29,968 nt of DNA from CANLWN01 sp039815505 (lineage in GTDB: Bacteria > Bacteroidota > Bacteroidia > Flavobacteriales > Flavobacteriaceae): assembly GCA_039815505.1 (NCBI GenBank), contig JBCBZE010000011.1:1-29968 (forward strand), in the 5' to 3' direction. The position numbers and the translations under genes were made by a program. Under the pieces are notes generated by a model, which was given only the letters and a program-made list of their open reading frames with translations, ran no database searches and was not told the DNA's origin. This document shows positions 10,377 to 16,008 of the stretch, piece by piece (the stretch's first letter is position 1; each line of letters starts with the position of its first letter).

Positions 10377-10925
10377 ATGAGTTTTATTAGATATCAAATA
10401 GATTTTCAAAAAAAGAGAAAGTACTTTTATAATTTTTTGTTGATGGGTTCTATTGTCGATATCTTGATAATAGCTTCCGTTGCTTATTTTTATAAATTGT
10501 CTTTCTCACTTTCCCTGAAAGTATTCTTAGGGGTTGTTTTGCTAACTTTTATTATTTATATACTACCACTCTTGTTGTTGTATAAAAACTACCTTAAGTA
10601 TACTGGTGATAGTAAACTAAAAATCAGTGATGATTATCAGAACCCTTCTTTTGAGTTTGATTTCAAATGGAATACTTTTTTTTTTAAAATTGAAGATATA
10701 AGCAATATAGAGGTGCATATGTCTTACACTATGTTTGAGAAAAGAATGAGGTGGTTTTTTTGGGATGAATTGTTTTATTATGTGGTTTTTCTCAAAAATG
10801 GAAACAGTTTTATAATATCCTGTTTGATATGTGATGATTTGTTGAAGTATTTTCCAAACGTAAAAGTTCAACGGAAAAAAAGATTATTTCCAATAATTCT
10901 GACCCCCGCTAGCGCTCGTTTGTAA
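10377..10925 (+). CDS. Putative immunity protein, two TM helices plus cytoplasmic PH-like domain
   Basis: The ATG at 10377, 8 nt after the RHS-B stop, is preferred to a GTG at 10353 that would overlap RHS-B; it gives 182 aa. Two membrane helices lie in the first ~70 residues, followed by a beta-rich soluble part (WNTFFFKIEDISNIEV, FYYVVFLKNGNSFIISCL) like small PH-type membrane proteins found beside toxin genes in Flavobacteriia. Position right after a toxin tail, small size and very AT-rich codons mark it as the cognate immunity gene (inference). Its last residues (TPASARL) and stop codon come from a palindromic repeat copy at 10903-10937, so the original 3' end was replaced or trimmed by the repeat. 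Confidence 0.65.
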   Translation: MSFIRYQIDFQKKRKYFYNFLLMGSIVDILIIASVAYFYKLSFSLSLKVFLGVVLLTFIIYILPLLLLYKNYLKYTGDSKLKISDDYQNPSFEFDFKWNTFFFKIEDISNIEVHMSYTMFEKRMRWFFWDELFYYVVFLKNGNSFIISCLICDDLLKYFPNVKVQRKKRLFPIILTPASARL

Positions 10926-10937
10926 CGAGTGTCGTAC
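10903..10937 (+). repeat. Palindromic repeat type C, copy 1, forming the end of the immunity gene
   Basis: The stretch CCCCCGCTAGCGCTCG is followed by a hairpin at 10913-10931 (CGCTCGTT/AACGAGTG, one mismatch, 3-nt loop). The stop codon TAA of the upstream gene lies in this hairpin. A diverged copy is at 13103-13140 (GCTGGCGCTCGT...GTGCCGTAC). Confidence 0.7.
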
Positions 10938-10960
10938 TGAGTGGGTCAAAAGAGTAAAGA

Positions 10961-10990
10961 CAAAAAGCACGGTCTAGACCGTGCTTTTTG
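10961..10990. terminator. Perfect 30-bp palindrome, likely bidirectional intrinsic terminator
   Basis: The left arm CAAAAAGCACGGTCT is the exact reverse complement of the right arm AGACCGTGCTTTTTG. The GC-rich core is flanked by A5 and T5 tracts, as in a bidirectional Rho-independent terminator. It lies 36 nt after the immunity gene stop and should end the RHS operon transcript. Confidence 0.85.
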
Positions 10991-11036
10991 TTTATGAACA
11001 GCATACGATACTGCTTAGCTTATGTTTTTTTCCACT

Positions 11037-11082
11037 GTGCGAAGTTTAAAACTTCGCATCGCTTTTTAATTTACGTGTTTTA
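11037..11082. repeat. Hairpin B with 3' extension, left copy of a 46-bp direct repeat
   Basis: The near-perfect palindrome GCGAAGTTTAAAACTTCGC (11039-11057) is followed by an AT-rich extension ending in ACGTGTTTTA. The same 46 bp recur identically at 11718-11763, so the two copies bracket the RAYT remnant. Confidence 0.85.
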
Positions 11083-11101
11083 TCCTATCTTATAGGCTGT
11101 G

Positions 11102-11554
11102 ATGCAGGGTCAAGGCTATAAGATTAAGGACCAGTCCAAAGATCATTATGTTACATTCACAGTAGTGGATTGGATAGATGTTTTTACAAGACAACGCTAT
11201 AAAGAGATCGTTGTAGATAGCTTTGACTATTGCCAAAAGCATAAGGACATGGTACTATATGGGTATGTTATAATGAGCAACCATATACATTGCATTGTAC
11301 AAAGTTAAAAAGGAGGTCTTTCAGGTGTGATCAGGGATTTTAAGAAACATACTGCCAAGAAAATTTTGGAATCGATCAAAAACGAACCGGAGAGCAGACG
11401 GGAATGGATGTTGGAACAATTCTCTAGGGCGGCCAGGAAACATGGCAGAAATAAGACCTATCAATTTTGGAAATACGGAAACCCCGCTCTGCGAAGCGTG
11501 TCTCTACGCAGCCCAGCTGTGCGAAGTTTGCAACTTCGTACCGTTTATGAGTAA
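11102..11554 (+). pseudogene. Broken REP-associated tyrosine transposase (RAYT, Y1/IS200-like fold)
   Basis: The first part reads as the N-terminus of a RAYT/Y1 transposase (HYVTFTVVDWIDVF...YVIMSNHIHCIVQS) with the HUH metal-binding motif as H-I-H. A TAA stop at 11306-11308 interrupts it. The same frame then continues directly with family sequence (GGLSGVIRDFKKHTAKKI...REWMLEQFSRAARKHGRN...YQFWKYGN), so one point change, for example GAA to TAA, would explain the break. After YQFWKYGN (~11481) the frame runs into hairpin repeat DNA. The C-terminal region expected to carry the catalytic Tyr (usually in a DYIHNNPV-like segment) is missing. RAYTs are known to be linked to REP palindromes, and this one sits inside many hairpin copies. 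It cannot be active itself; an intact copy elsewhere could act in trans. Confidence 0.85.
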
Positions 11555-11634
11555 GTAGGCATTGGGTGTATTGTATATAGCTTAAGGTAGTTTTTTTATA
11601 ACAGTTTGTACTACTGCGAAGTTGCAAACTTCGC
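11491..11634. repeat. Composite palindromic unit 1 (hairpin A + B + spacer + B')
   Basis: Hairpin A (GCGAAG-CGTGTCT-CTACGC, 11491-11509) is followed by hairpin B (11521-11538), a ~75-bp AT-rich spacer with ATTGGGTGTATTGTATATAG, and hairpin B' (GCGAAGTTGCAAACTTCGC, 11616-11634). The 11521-11634 part is repeated nearly identically at 11774-11887, exactly 253 bp away. Its left end supplies the false C-terminus of the RAYT remnant. Confidence 0.85.
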
Positions 11635-11676
11635 GGAGCATACGAATCTACGTAACAATAGAAGAAACCCCGCTCT

Positions 11677-11763
11677 GCGAAGCGTGTCTCTTCGCAGTCC
11701 GCCATGAAAGCGTTAAGGTGCGAAGTTTAAAACTTCGCATCGCTTTTTAATTTACGTGTTTTA
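11677..11763. repeat. Hairpin A + hairpin B pair with 3' extension (right direct-repeat copy)
   Basis: Hairpin A GCGAAGCGTGTCTCTTCGC is at 11677-11695. A short spacer (CCGCCATGAAAGCGTTA) leads to hairpin B at 11720-11738 and the same AT-rich extension as at 11037-11082. A related A...B pair with a similar spacer (CCGCCATAAAAGC) is at 14118-14179. Confidence 0.85.
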
Positions 11764-11773
11764 CCCCCGCTCT

Positions 11774-11887
11774 GCGAAGTTCGTAACTTCGTACCGCTTA
11801 TGAGTAAGTATGCATTGGGTGTATTGTATATAGCTTAAGGTAGTTTTTTTATAATAGTTTGTACTACTGCGAAGTTGCAAACTTCGC
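11774..11887. repeat. Composite palindromic unit 2
   Basis: A 114-bp near-identical copy of 11521-11634, with hairpin B (11774-11791), the same AT-rich spacer and hairpin B' (11869-11887). Only a few base changes separate the copies, which suggests recent duplication. It abuts the start-less toxin fragment that begins about 10 nt further on. Confidence 0.85.
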
Positions 11888-11891
11888 TTAG

Positions 11892-12275
11892 CGTAGGTTG
11901 TTCTTGTTTTCTACAAAAGGAGCTGGTGGATGTGTTCTGATTGAAGGAACAACAGAAGTGTTTAGCAATAATTTTGAATTTGGAAAAGTAAATGCTATCG
12001 GTTTAGGTTCAGCAGTTTTTTCAAGTAATCTGGGGACTGAATTTATTGGAAATGCGTTTTCACTAACTTTGAATAACAATTTTCAAACAAATTCCTTTGA
12101 TGAAACTATGGTGAACTTTGCTGTTGGGAGGGCCAATAGCAATAGCCATAGTGGATTAGGGAAATTCTCTGATTCATTTGGAGGAAAAGGTTCAATAAAT
12201 GTTCTAACATATACCTTTAATTTGGCAGGACAAACAGGCACGAAATTCTTAGGAAATACCTTAATCAATGAATAA
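11892..12275 (+). pseudogene. Orphan toxin-like C-terminal fragment without a start codon
   Basis: An open frame of about 125 residues begins right after composite repeat unit 2. An in-frame TAG (11889-11891) lies at its edge and the only nearby start is a TTG at 11898, so it looks like the 3' end of a larger gene cut at the repeat boundary. The residues are Gly/Asn/Phe-rich (GKVNAIGLGSAVFSSN, FAVGRANSNSHSGLGKFSDS), and no known toxin motif is recognised. A small membrane protein gene overlaps its last 8 nt, the layout of toxin tail plus immunity gene. I infer an orphan polymorphic-toxin C-terminal cassette, stored downstream of RHS-B. It does not resemble the present RHS-B tail. A degraded unrelated secreted protein is the alternative. 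Confidence 0.5.
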
Positions 12276-12645
12276 TAGATTTTTTAAAAAGGATAATGAA
12301 GGAAAAATAATCCTTGGACTATTATTTTTGATAGCTTTTGGAATATTGGGACGGCAATATTTTAGAGAAAAAAATATTTTTGAGAATCAAGCTAAAACCG
12401 AGGGAACGATAACGAAATTCAAAAAATCTGGAAAAGATGGAAGTGGTGTAACATATAAATATAAAGTGAATAATATATGGTACTATGGGTCAGTCGGAGT
12501 ACACCCTTTTAAGTGTGAGAATGGAAAGAAAGGATGTGTTGGCAAAAAGTTTACGGTCTATTATTCCACAGAAAACCCAAAATATAGTAGAATAAATTTA
12601 GGTATATACGAAAAACATAAAGCCACCGTGGAATTCTTTGAATAG
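12268..12645 (+). CDS. DUF3592-like small membrane protein, putative orphan immunity protein
   Basis: A 125-aa protein with one N-terminal TM helix (IILGLLFLIAFGILG) and a soluble beta domain. Its pattern GTITKFKKSG...VTYKYKVNN...GKKFTVYYSTENPKYSRI matches the general layout of DUF3592-type domains, which are frequent among immunity-like proteins of Bacteroidota toxin loci. Start ATG 12268 overlaps the upstream toxin-like fragment by 8 nt, which indicates translational coupling. The gene is AT-rich like the other immunity gene at 10377. If this is an orphan pair, the protein would still protect against siblings carrying the matching toxin tail (inference). Repeat DNA starts about 35 nt after its stop. 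Confidence 0.6.
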   Translation: MNNRFFKKDNEGKIILGLLFLIAFGILGRQYFREKNIFENQAKTEGTITKFKKSGKDGSGVTYKYKVNNIWYYGSVGVHPFKCENGKKGCVGKKFTVYYSTENPKYSRINLGIYEKHKATVEFFE

Positions 12646-12681
12646 GTTGAGTAATGCCTGTTAGGTAATGCTGCCTGCTCT

Positions 12682-12740
12682 GCGAAGAGTGTCTCTTCGC
12701 AGTTTACAATGAAAGCAATAGTGCGAAGTTTGTAACTTCG
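12682..12740. repeat. Hairpin A + hairpin B pair
   Basis: Hairpin A variant GCGAAGAGTGTCTCTTCGC is at 12682-12700 and hairpin B variant GCGAAGTTTGTAACTTCG at 12723-12740. The A-to-B spacing matches the pair at 11677-11738 within a couple of bases. It lies just after the orphan immunity gene. Confidence 0.8.
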
Positions 12741-12839
12741 TATCCGTTGGCAAAGGATTATGCATACAACTGTACATATAACTTTGCGGAGAATAAGGTA
12801 ATTGAAGGATTAGAAATTTAAAGATTGGAAACCAGCTCT

Positions 12840-13007
12840 GCAAAGCGTGTCTCTTCGCAGCCCCGCTGTGCGAAGTTTGTAACTACGTACCGTTCATGAG
12901 TAAGCGGTCACAGTAAGAAATAATCGGAATAAGTAGTCATGGCATTCATCGCGGCCTTTTTAGGATAGTTTTAGGTTTTCGAGATACTGCGAAGTTGCAA
13001 ACTTCGC
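12840..13007. repeat. Composite palindromic unit 3 (diverged spacer)
   Basis: Hairpin A (12840-12858, one mismatch), hairpin B (12870-12888) and CCGTTCATGAGTAAG match units 1 and 2, and the unit ends in the same hairpin B' (12989-13007). The central spacer is different and longer. The ends are therefore conserved while the middle is free to vary, as expected if the palindromes are the mobile or recognised part. Confidence 0.75.
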
Positions 13008-13054
13008 AGAGCAATCTTTTTCCAGCTCCACATTAGTTGCACAGCCCCTGCTCT

Positions 13055-13140
13055 ACGAAGCGTGTCTCTTCACCTGCTCTTCGAAGAGTGTCTCTTCGTA
13101 GTCCCCCCGCTGGCGCTCGTCTGTGACTGGTGCCGTACCG
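13055..13140. repeat. Degenerate hairpin A copies plus palindrome type C copy 2
   Basis: Two hairpin A variants lie back to back (ACGAAGCGTGTCTCTTCA at 13055-13072 and TCGAAGAGTGTCTCTTCGTA at 13081-13100). A second type C element follows at 13103-13140, related to the one at the end of the immunity gene at 10903. This is the right end of the main repeat cluster. Confidence 0.65.
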
Positions 13141-13394
13141 CTAAAGTAACGGAACCACGGCTAAAAACTGCGGTTTTTGTATTTTTAGTTTTCGATGCTG
13201 AGAAAATATAAATTCCAAAATTTTATCGTTTCTTAAAAAGTAGTTTTTTTAATGTAAATATATCTTATTTGTAAGCAATATACAGCTATGGACCCAAGAC
13301 CAAAATAGAATACCGTTTATCTAAATTTCTTACTTTTTACAACAGTTTTTAACGGCAAATGTTCTATTTACAAGAAGCCAAAAACAATCTAACG
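13141..13394. other. Intergenic stretch upstream of the beta-barrel gene
   Basis: AT-rich DNA without a gene. A weak GC hairpin followed by T-rich sequence (AACCACGGCTAAAAACTGCGG, ~13151-13180) could be a modest terminator. It presumably holds the promoter of the gene at 13395, but I see no perfect Bacteroidota TAnnTTTG box; ATCTTATTTG near 13262 is only a partial match. Confidence 0.4.
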
Positions 13395-13991
13395 ATGCAC
13401 AAAAAAACCTTACTTATCGTACTGTCCTTCCTATGGATCTTTACCATGAACGCCCAAGGCAAAAAATTTAGTGCGGCGCTTACCTACGCCTTTCCGTTGA
13501 ACGAAGAAAACTTTAAGGATATTTATGACGGTACCGCCATAAGTGGGGATTTCGCCTATGAAGTGATTTCCGCAGGGCCCTTAAAATTTGACTTGGCCGC
13601 CTCCGTTACATTTTTGGAAGGAGATCCATTCATATTAGGTACCGTTAGTCCCTTTGATAAGGTGAGGTCCACGCTAATACAGCCGCGAATACAGACCAGA
13701 TTGGATGCCGGAAGTCTAAACCGGTTTCACCCCGTCTTGGGTGTGGGGTATACCGCGCAATTTGTTTCCTATGACATAAGGTTGGGATTTGATGATCTAG
13801 GTGCTGATACCTCTGAAAGTTATGGGGGAATCAATGTTAACTTTGGCCTACAGTACGACTTTGCCAAAATCCTCTTTGTAACGATACAGTATGATTATAC
13901 CCGCTTGTTCAACGATCAGAATACCATGGACTTTTCTAGGGACCTTCAACATCTAGGCCTTTTAAAGACAGGTATCGGGCTTCGTTTGTAG
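13395..13991 (+). CDS. Outer-membrane beta-barrel-like protein
   Basis: The start is placed at ATG 13395 because it begins a clean signal peptide (MHKKTLLIVLSFLWIFTMNAQG) and gives 198 aa. An upstream in-frame start at 13359 would add 12 residues that spoil it. The mature part alternates hydrophobic and polar residues (FSAALTYAFPL, FHPVLGVGYTAQFVSYDIRL, GINVNFGLQYDF, LFVTIQYDYTRLF) and ends GLLKTGIGLRL, a typical outer-membrane barrel closing strand. This fits a small 8-strand-type barrel of the OmpW/OmpA-like class; the exact family is not certain. Repeat elements flank it on both sides, and it stands alone between the orphan cassette and the second tail-fibre-like gene. Confidence 0.75.
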   Translation: MHKKTLLIVLSFLWIFTMNAQGKKFSAALTYAFPLNEENFKDIYDGTAISGDFAYEVISAGPLKFDLAASVTFLEGDPFILGTVSPFDKVRSTLIQPRIQTRLDAGSLNRFHPVLGVGYTAQFVSYDIRLGFDDLGADTSESYGGINVNFGLQYDFAKILFVTIQYDYTRLFNDQNTMDFSRDLQHLGLLKTGIGLRL

Positions 13992-14025
13992 ATTCCTACC
14001 GCTCCTTGTCCCATTAAAAACCGCT

Positions 14026-14148
14026 ATGCCCAATAGGAAATACCTGTTCGTATTGCTGTTTGGACGGATCGTGAATGCCCTAGCCTCCTGCTCTGCGAAG
14101 CGTGTCTCCCCAGCTCTGCGAAGTGTGTCTCTTCGCAATCCGCCATAA
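14026..14148 (+). CDS. Possible 40-codon truncated lipoprotein-like ORF
   Basis: The ORF starts at ATG with a basic-hydrophobic leader (MPNRKYLFVLLFGRIVNALA) followed by SC, which resembles a lipobox. From there on it is read through hairpin A repeats (SAKRVSPALRSVSLRNPP). It may be the start of a lipoprotein gene truncated by repeat insertion. It may equally be a chance ORF. Low confidence. Confidence 0.2.
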   Translation: MPNRKYLFVLLFGRIVNALASCSAKRVSPALRSVSLRNPP

Positions 14149-14179
14149 AAGCCTTATGTTGCGAAGTTTAAAACTTCGC
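14095..14179. repeat. Outlying hairpin cluster: truncated A, A and B
   Basis: A half hairpin A (GCGAAGCGTGTCTCC, 14095-14109), a full hairpin A (GCGAAGTGTGTCTCTTCGC, 14118-14136) and hairpin B (GCGAAGTTTAAAACTTCGC, 14161-14179) lie between the beta-barrel gene and the tail-fibre-like gene. This is the rightmost member of the family in the window. The rest of this gap up to 14316 is AT-rich and shows nothing else clear. Confidence 0.8.
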
Positions 14180-14316
14180 ACAGCAGTGCACATCTATACT
14201 TCCCACAATTTGATAAAAACCACGTAACATTTCCATTTCCCAGGACATTAATATAGAAGGCGTTTCCTTTTTTTGGAAAATATAAACATATATCAACCGA
14301 AATAACCAATAAGAAA

Positions 14317-15063
14317 ATGAAAAAACAGTATTACACCGCTTTATGTATACTATTTGGGCTATGTACAGGTCTATCCCAAAATACATTTCCCACAAGCGGT
14401 AATGTGGGGGTAGGAACTACCAGCCCTACCACTAATTTAGAGATAAATGGTAACCTAAAATATGATATTGACGATTCAGGGGAACGGAGTATAAAAGTAG
14501 AGGGCCCCGTACGGACCAATCATCGGGGCAATGGGTCGCAACCGGCAACAGGCATGGTCTATCGTGTACTTTCCAACCCACCCAATGGAGGTCCCATTTT
14601 TCAAATACAAAGTAGCGGTTATGCCGTACGTTTTTTTGCCGAACATAACGGATATACGGGAGCCAAGGACAACTCAGCTTGGTTTGGAGGCGGAAAAGAT
14701 AACTATTTTAAGAACAATGTGGGTATTGGCACTTTGGACACCGGTGCATGGAAACTGGCCGTAAATGGAAAAATCCGGGCCAAGGAAATTAATGTGGATA
14801 CAGGTTGGTCCGATTATGTTTTTGAAAAAGACTATAAGCTGCTTTCTTTGGAGGAGGTAGAAGCGCATATACAAGAGGTAGGGCATTTACCCAACATACC
14901 TTCCGCCGAAGAGGTAGCGGCGAACGGTATACTATTAGGGGAGATGAATGCTAAATTACTCGAAAAAATAGAAGAGCTTACCTTGTACATCATACAACAG
15001 CAAAAGGTGCAAAAAGAATTGCAACAACGCATTAAGGGATTGGAAAATAAAGAAAGAAATTAG
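14317..15063 (+). CDS. Tail-fibre-like secreted protein (paralogue of the gene at the left edge)
   Basis: A 248-aa protein with a signal peptide (MKKQYYTALCILFGLCTGLSQ). It has two 'GNVGxGT' turns (near residues 28-34 and 132-137) and then the conserved C-terminus DYVFEKDYKLLSLEE...GHLPNIPSAEEV...LLGEMNAKLLEKIEELTLY, with a final coiled coil. This ending is shared, nearly line by line, with the partial gene at 2-589. Such proteins are widespread in Bacteroidota, are often labelled tail-fibre or S74-like, and are probably trimeric surface or secreted fibres. No phage genes are nearby. The role is unknown; a link with RHS delivery is suggested only by repeated co-location. Confidence 0.8.
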   Translation: MKKQYYTALCILFGLCTGLSQNTFPTSGNVGVGTTSPTTNLEINGNLKYDIDDSGERSIKVEGPVRTNHRGNGSQPATGMVYRVLSNPPNGGPIFQIQSSGYAVRFFAEHNGYTGAKDNSAWFGGGKDNYFKNNVGIGTLDTGAWKLAVNGKIRAKEINVDTGWSDYVFEKDYKLLSLEEVEAHIQEVGHLPNIPSAEEVAANGILLGEMNAKLLEKIEELTLYIIQQQKVQKELQQRIKGLENKERN

Positions 15064-15092
15064 TTAGTTAGGTTTGTTTTTGTGTTGGTAAT

Positions 15093-15217
15093 GAAAGCTT
15101 GCCCAAAAAAGTTCTTCGGTCATTCCGAGCGGAGTCGATAAATAAATGGCTAAAAATCCTTTAGCGTTTCGATTCCGAAGCGGTACAATGCAGATAAACT
15201 TTTTAGGCAAGCTTTTT
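15093..15217. repeat. 125-bp MITE-like element with terminal inverted repeats
   Basis: The ends are ~20-bp imperfect inverted repeats (GAAAGCTTGCCCAAAAAAGT and, on the other side, ACTTTTTAGGCAAGCTTTT). The interior contains CATTCCGAGCGGAGTCGA, a string I recognise as a frequent interspersed repeat in Flavobacteriia. It contains no ORF. It lies between the tail-fibre-like gene and the secretion operon; the foldback could also act as a terminator. Confidence 0.6.
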
Positions 15218-15257
15218 TACATAAAAATACCCGCTAAAAACATAGTGTGCATAAACC

Positions 15258-16007
15258 ATGGGTAACAAACAAAAAATGAACAGGAAGGGAATAATGGCTA
15301 TTGTTTTGAGTGTCTCCATACTGCTCGTCTCCTGCGGCACCTATAAGGCCCAAAAACAAGAATCCTTGTTGAACATGCCACAATTGGGCAGTATCGTAAA
15401 GGCGAGGGGCGGACTTTTGTATAAGGCTTCGGAGCAGATCGGTATGCCCAAACTGACGGAACCTCTGAAACTGCACGTGCAGGAGCTACCGTTCAACGAC
15501 CAAAGCTATGGGGCGTATTCGGATTACATCCTAAGTTCGGGCAAGGTGAACAGCATTGCCTATACCGATTCCCTGCGGTACCGTCCCAAATACCTACGCT
15601 TGCAGTTACGGGATCGCATAGCGCTAAAGGAACTGTTGAACTCCGACCTTAATTCGGGGATACGGTCCTATCTGGAGAAAGAGGCGGACCATGCGCTAGT
15701 GGTGTCCCTGGACGTTACCCTTTCCGATAATGGTATCGATGAGCTATCCGGTACGGAACATGTATTTCTGCAACCCGATGCTTACGGTATCTTACATCTG
15801 TTGTTGGTGAACGGGCCCCATAAAAAACAAATGGCTTTTTCGGAAGTGCAGGTGTTCGACTACCGAACCGTTTCCTTCTGTTGGGGGGAGGACAGATACC
15901 ACAACAAACAGGTCGAAAACCTGGTTTCCGATACCAAAAAATGCCCAAAAGGGACCCATAGGAACGCTGCTAAGGTAAGTGCGGACAAATCGTATCTAAA
16001 ATTCTAA
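15258..16007 (+). CDS. Lipoprotein, first gene of the T2SS/T4P-like operon
   Basis: A 249-aa protein whose signal peptide ends in a lipobox (ILLVSC, Cys26), so it is a predicted lipoprotein. ATG 15276 (residue 7) is an equally good start. The mature part has no motif I recognise; it has mixed alpha/beta character and a late Cys pair (FCWGE, KKCPKG). It is followed after 1 nt by the second lipoprotein and then by pseudopilin-type genes, which suggests a periplasmic or outer-membrane component of the same machine, perhaps a pilotin or assembly factor. That role is inferred from position only. Confidence 0.7.
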   Translation: MGNKQKMNRKGIMAIVLSVSILLVSCGTYKAQKQESLLNMPQLGSIVKARGGLLYKASEQIGMPKLTEPLKLHVQELPFNDQSYGAYSDYILSSGKVNSIAYTDSLRYRPKYLRLQLRDRIALKELLNSDLNSGIRSYLEKEADHALVVSLDVTLSDNGIDELSGTEHVFLQPDAYGILHLLLVNGPHKKQMAFSEVQVFDYRTVSFCWGEDRYHNKQVENLVSDTKKCPKGTHRNAAKVSADKSYLKF

Positions 16008-16008
16008 T

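Noticed and set aside
11039..13140. CRISPR array
   Set aside because: The repeated units are palindromes with irregular spacing (20-250 bp), the spacers themselves are repeated, and no cas genes are near. A REP/BIME family explains them better.
2..15063. Prophage, because of tail-fibre-like proteins
   Set aside because: Both fibre-like proteins belong to a Bacteroidota family that is common outside phages; one has a Sec signal peptide, and no capsid, terminase, portal or integrase gene is present.
15069..15076. TAGGTTTG, a match to the Bacteroidota -7 box (TAnnTTTG), as promoter of the secretion operon
   Set aside because: No convincing -33 TTTG at the proper distance, and the MITE-like foldback would lie between it and the first gene. 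A chance match cannot be excluded.
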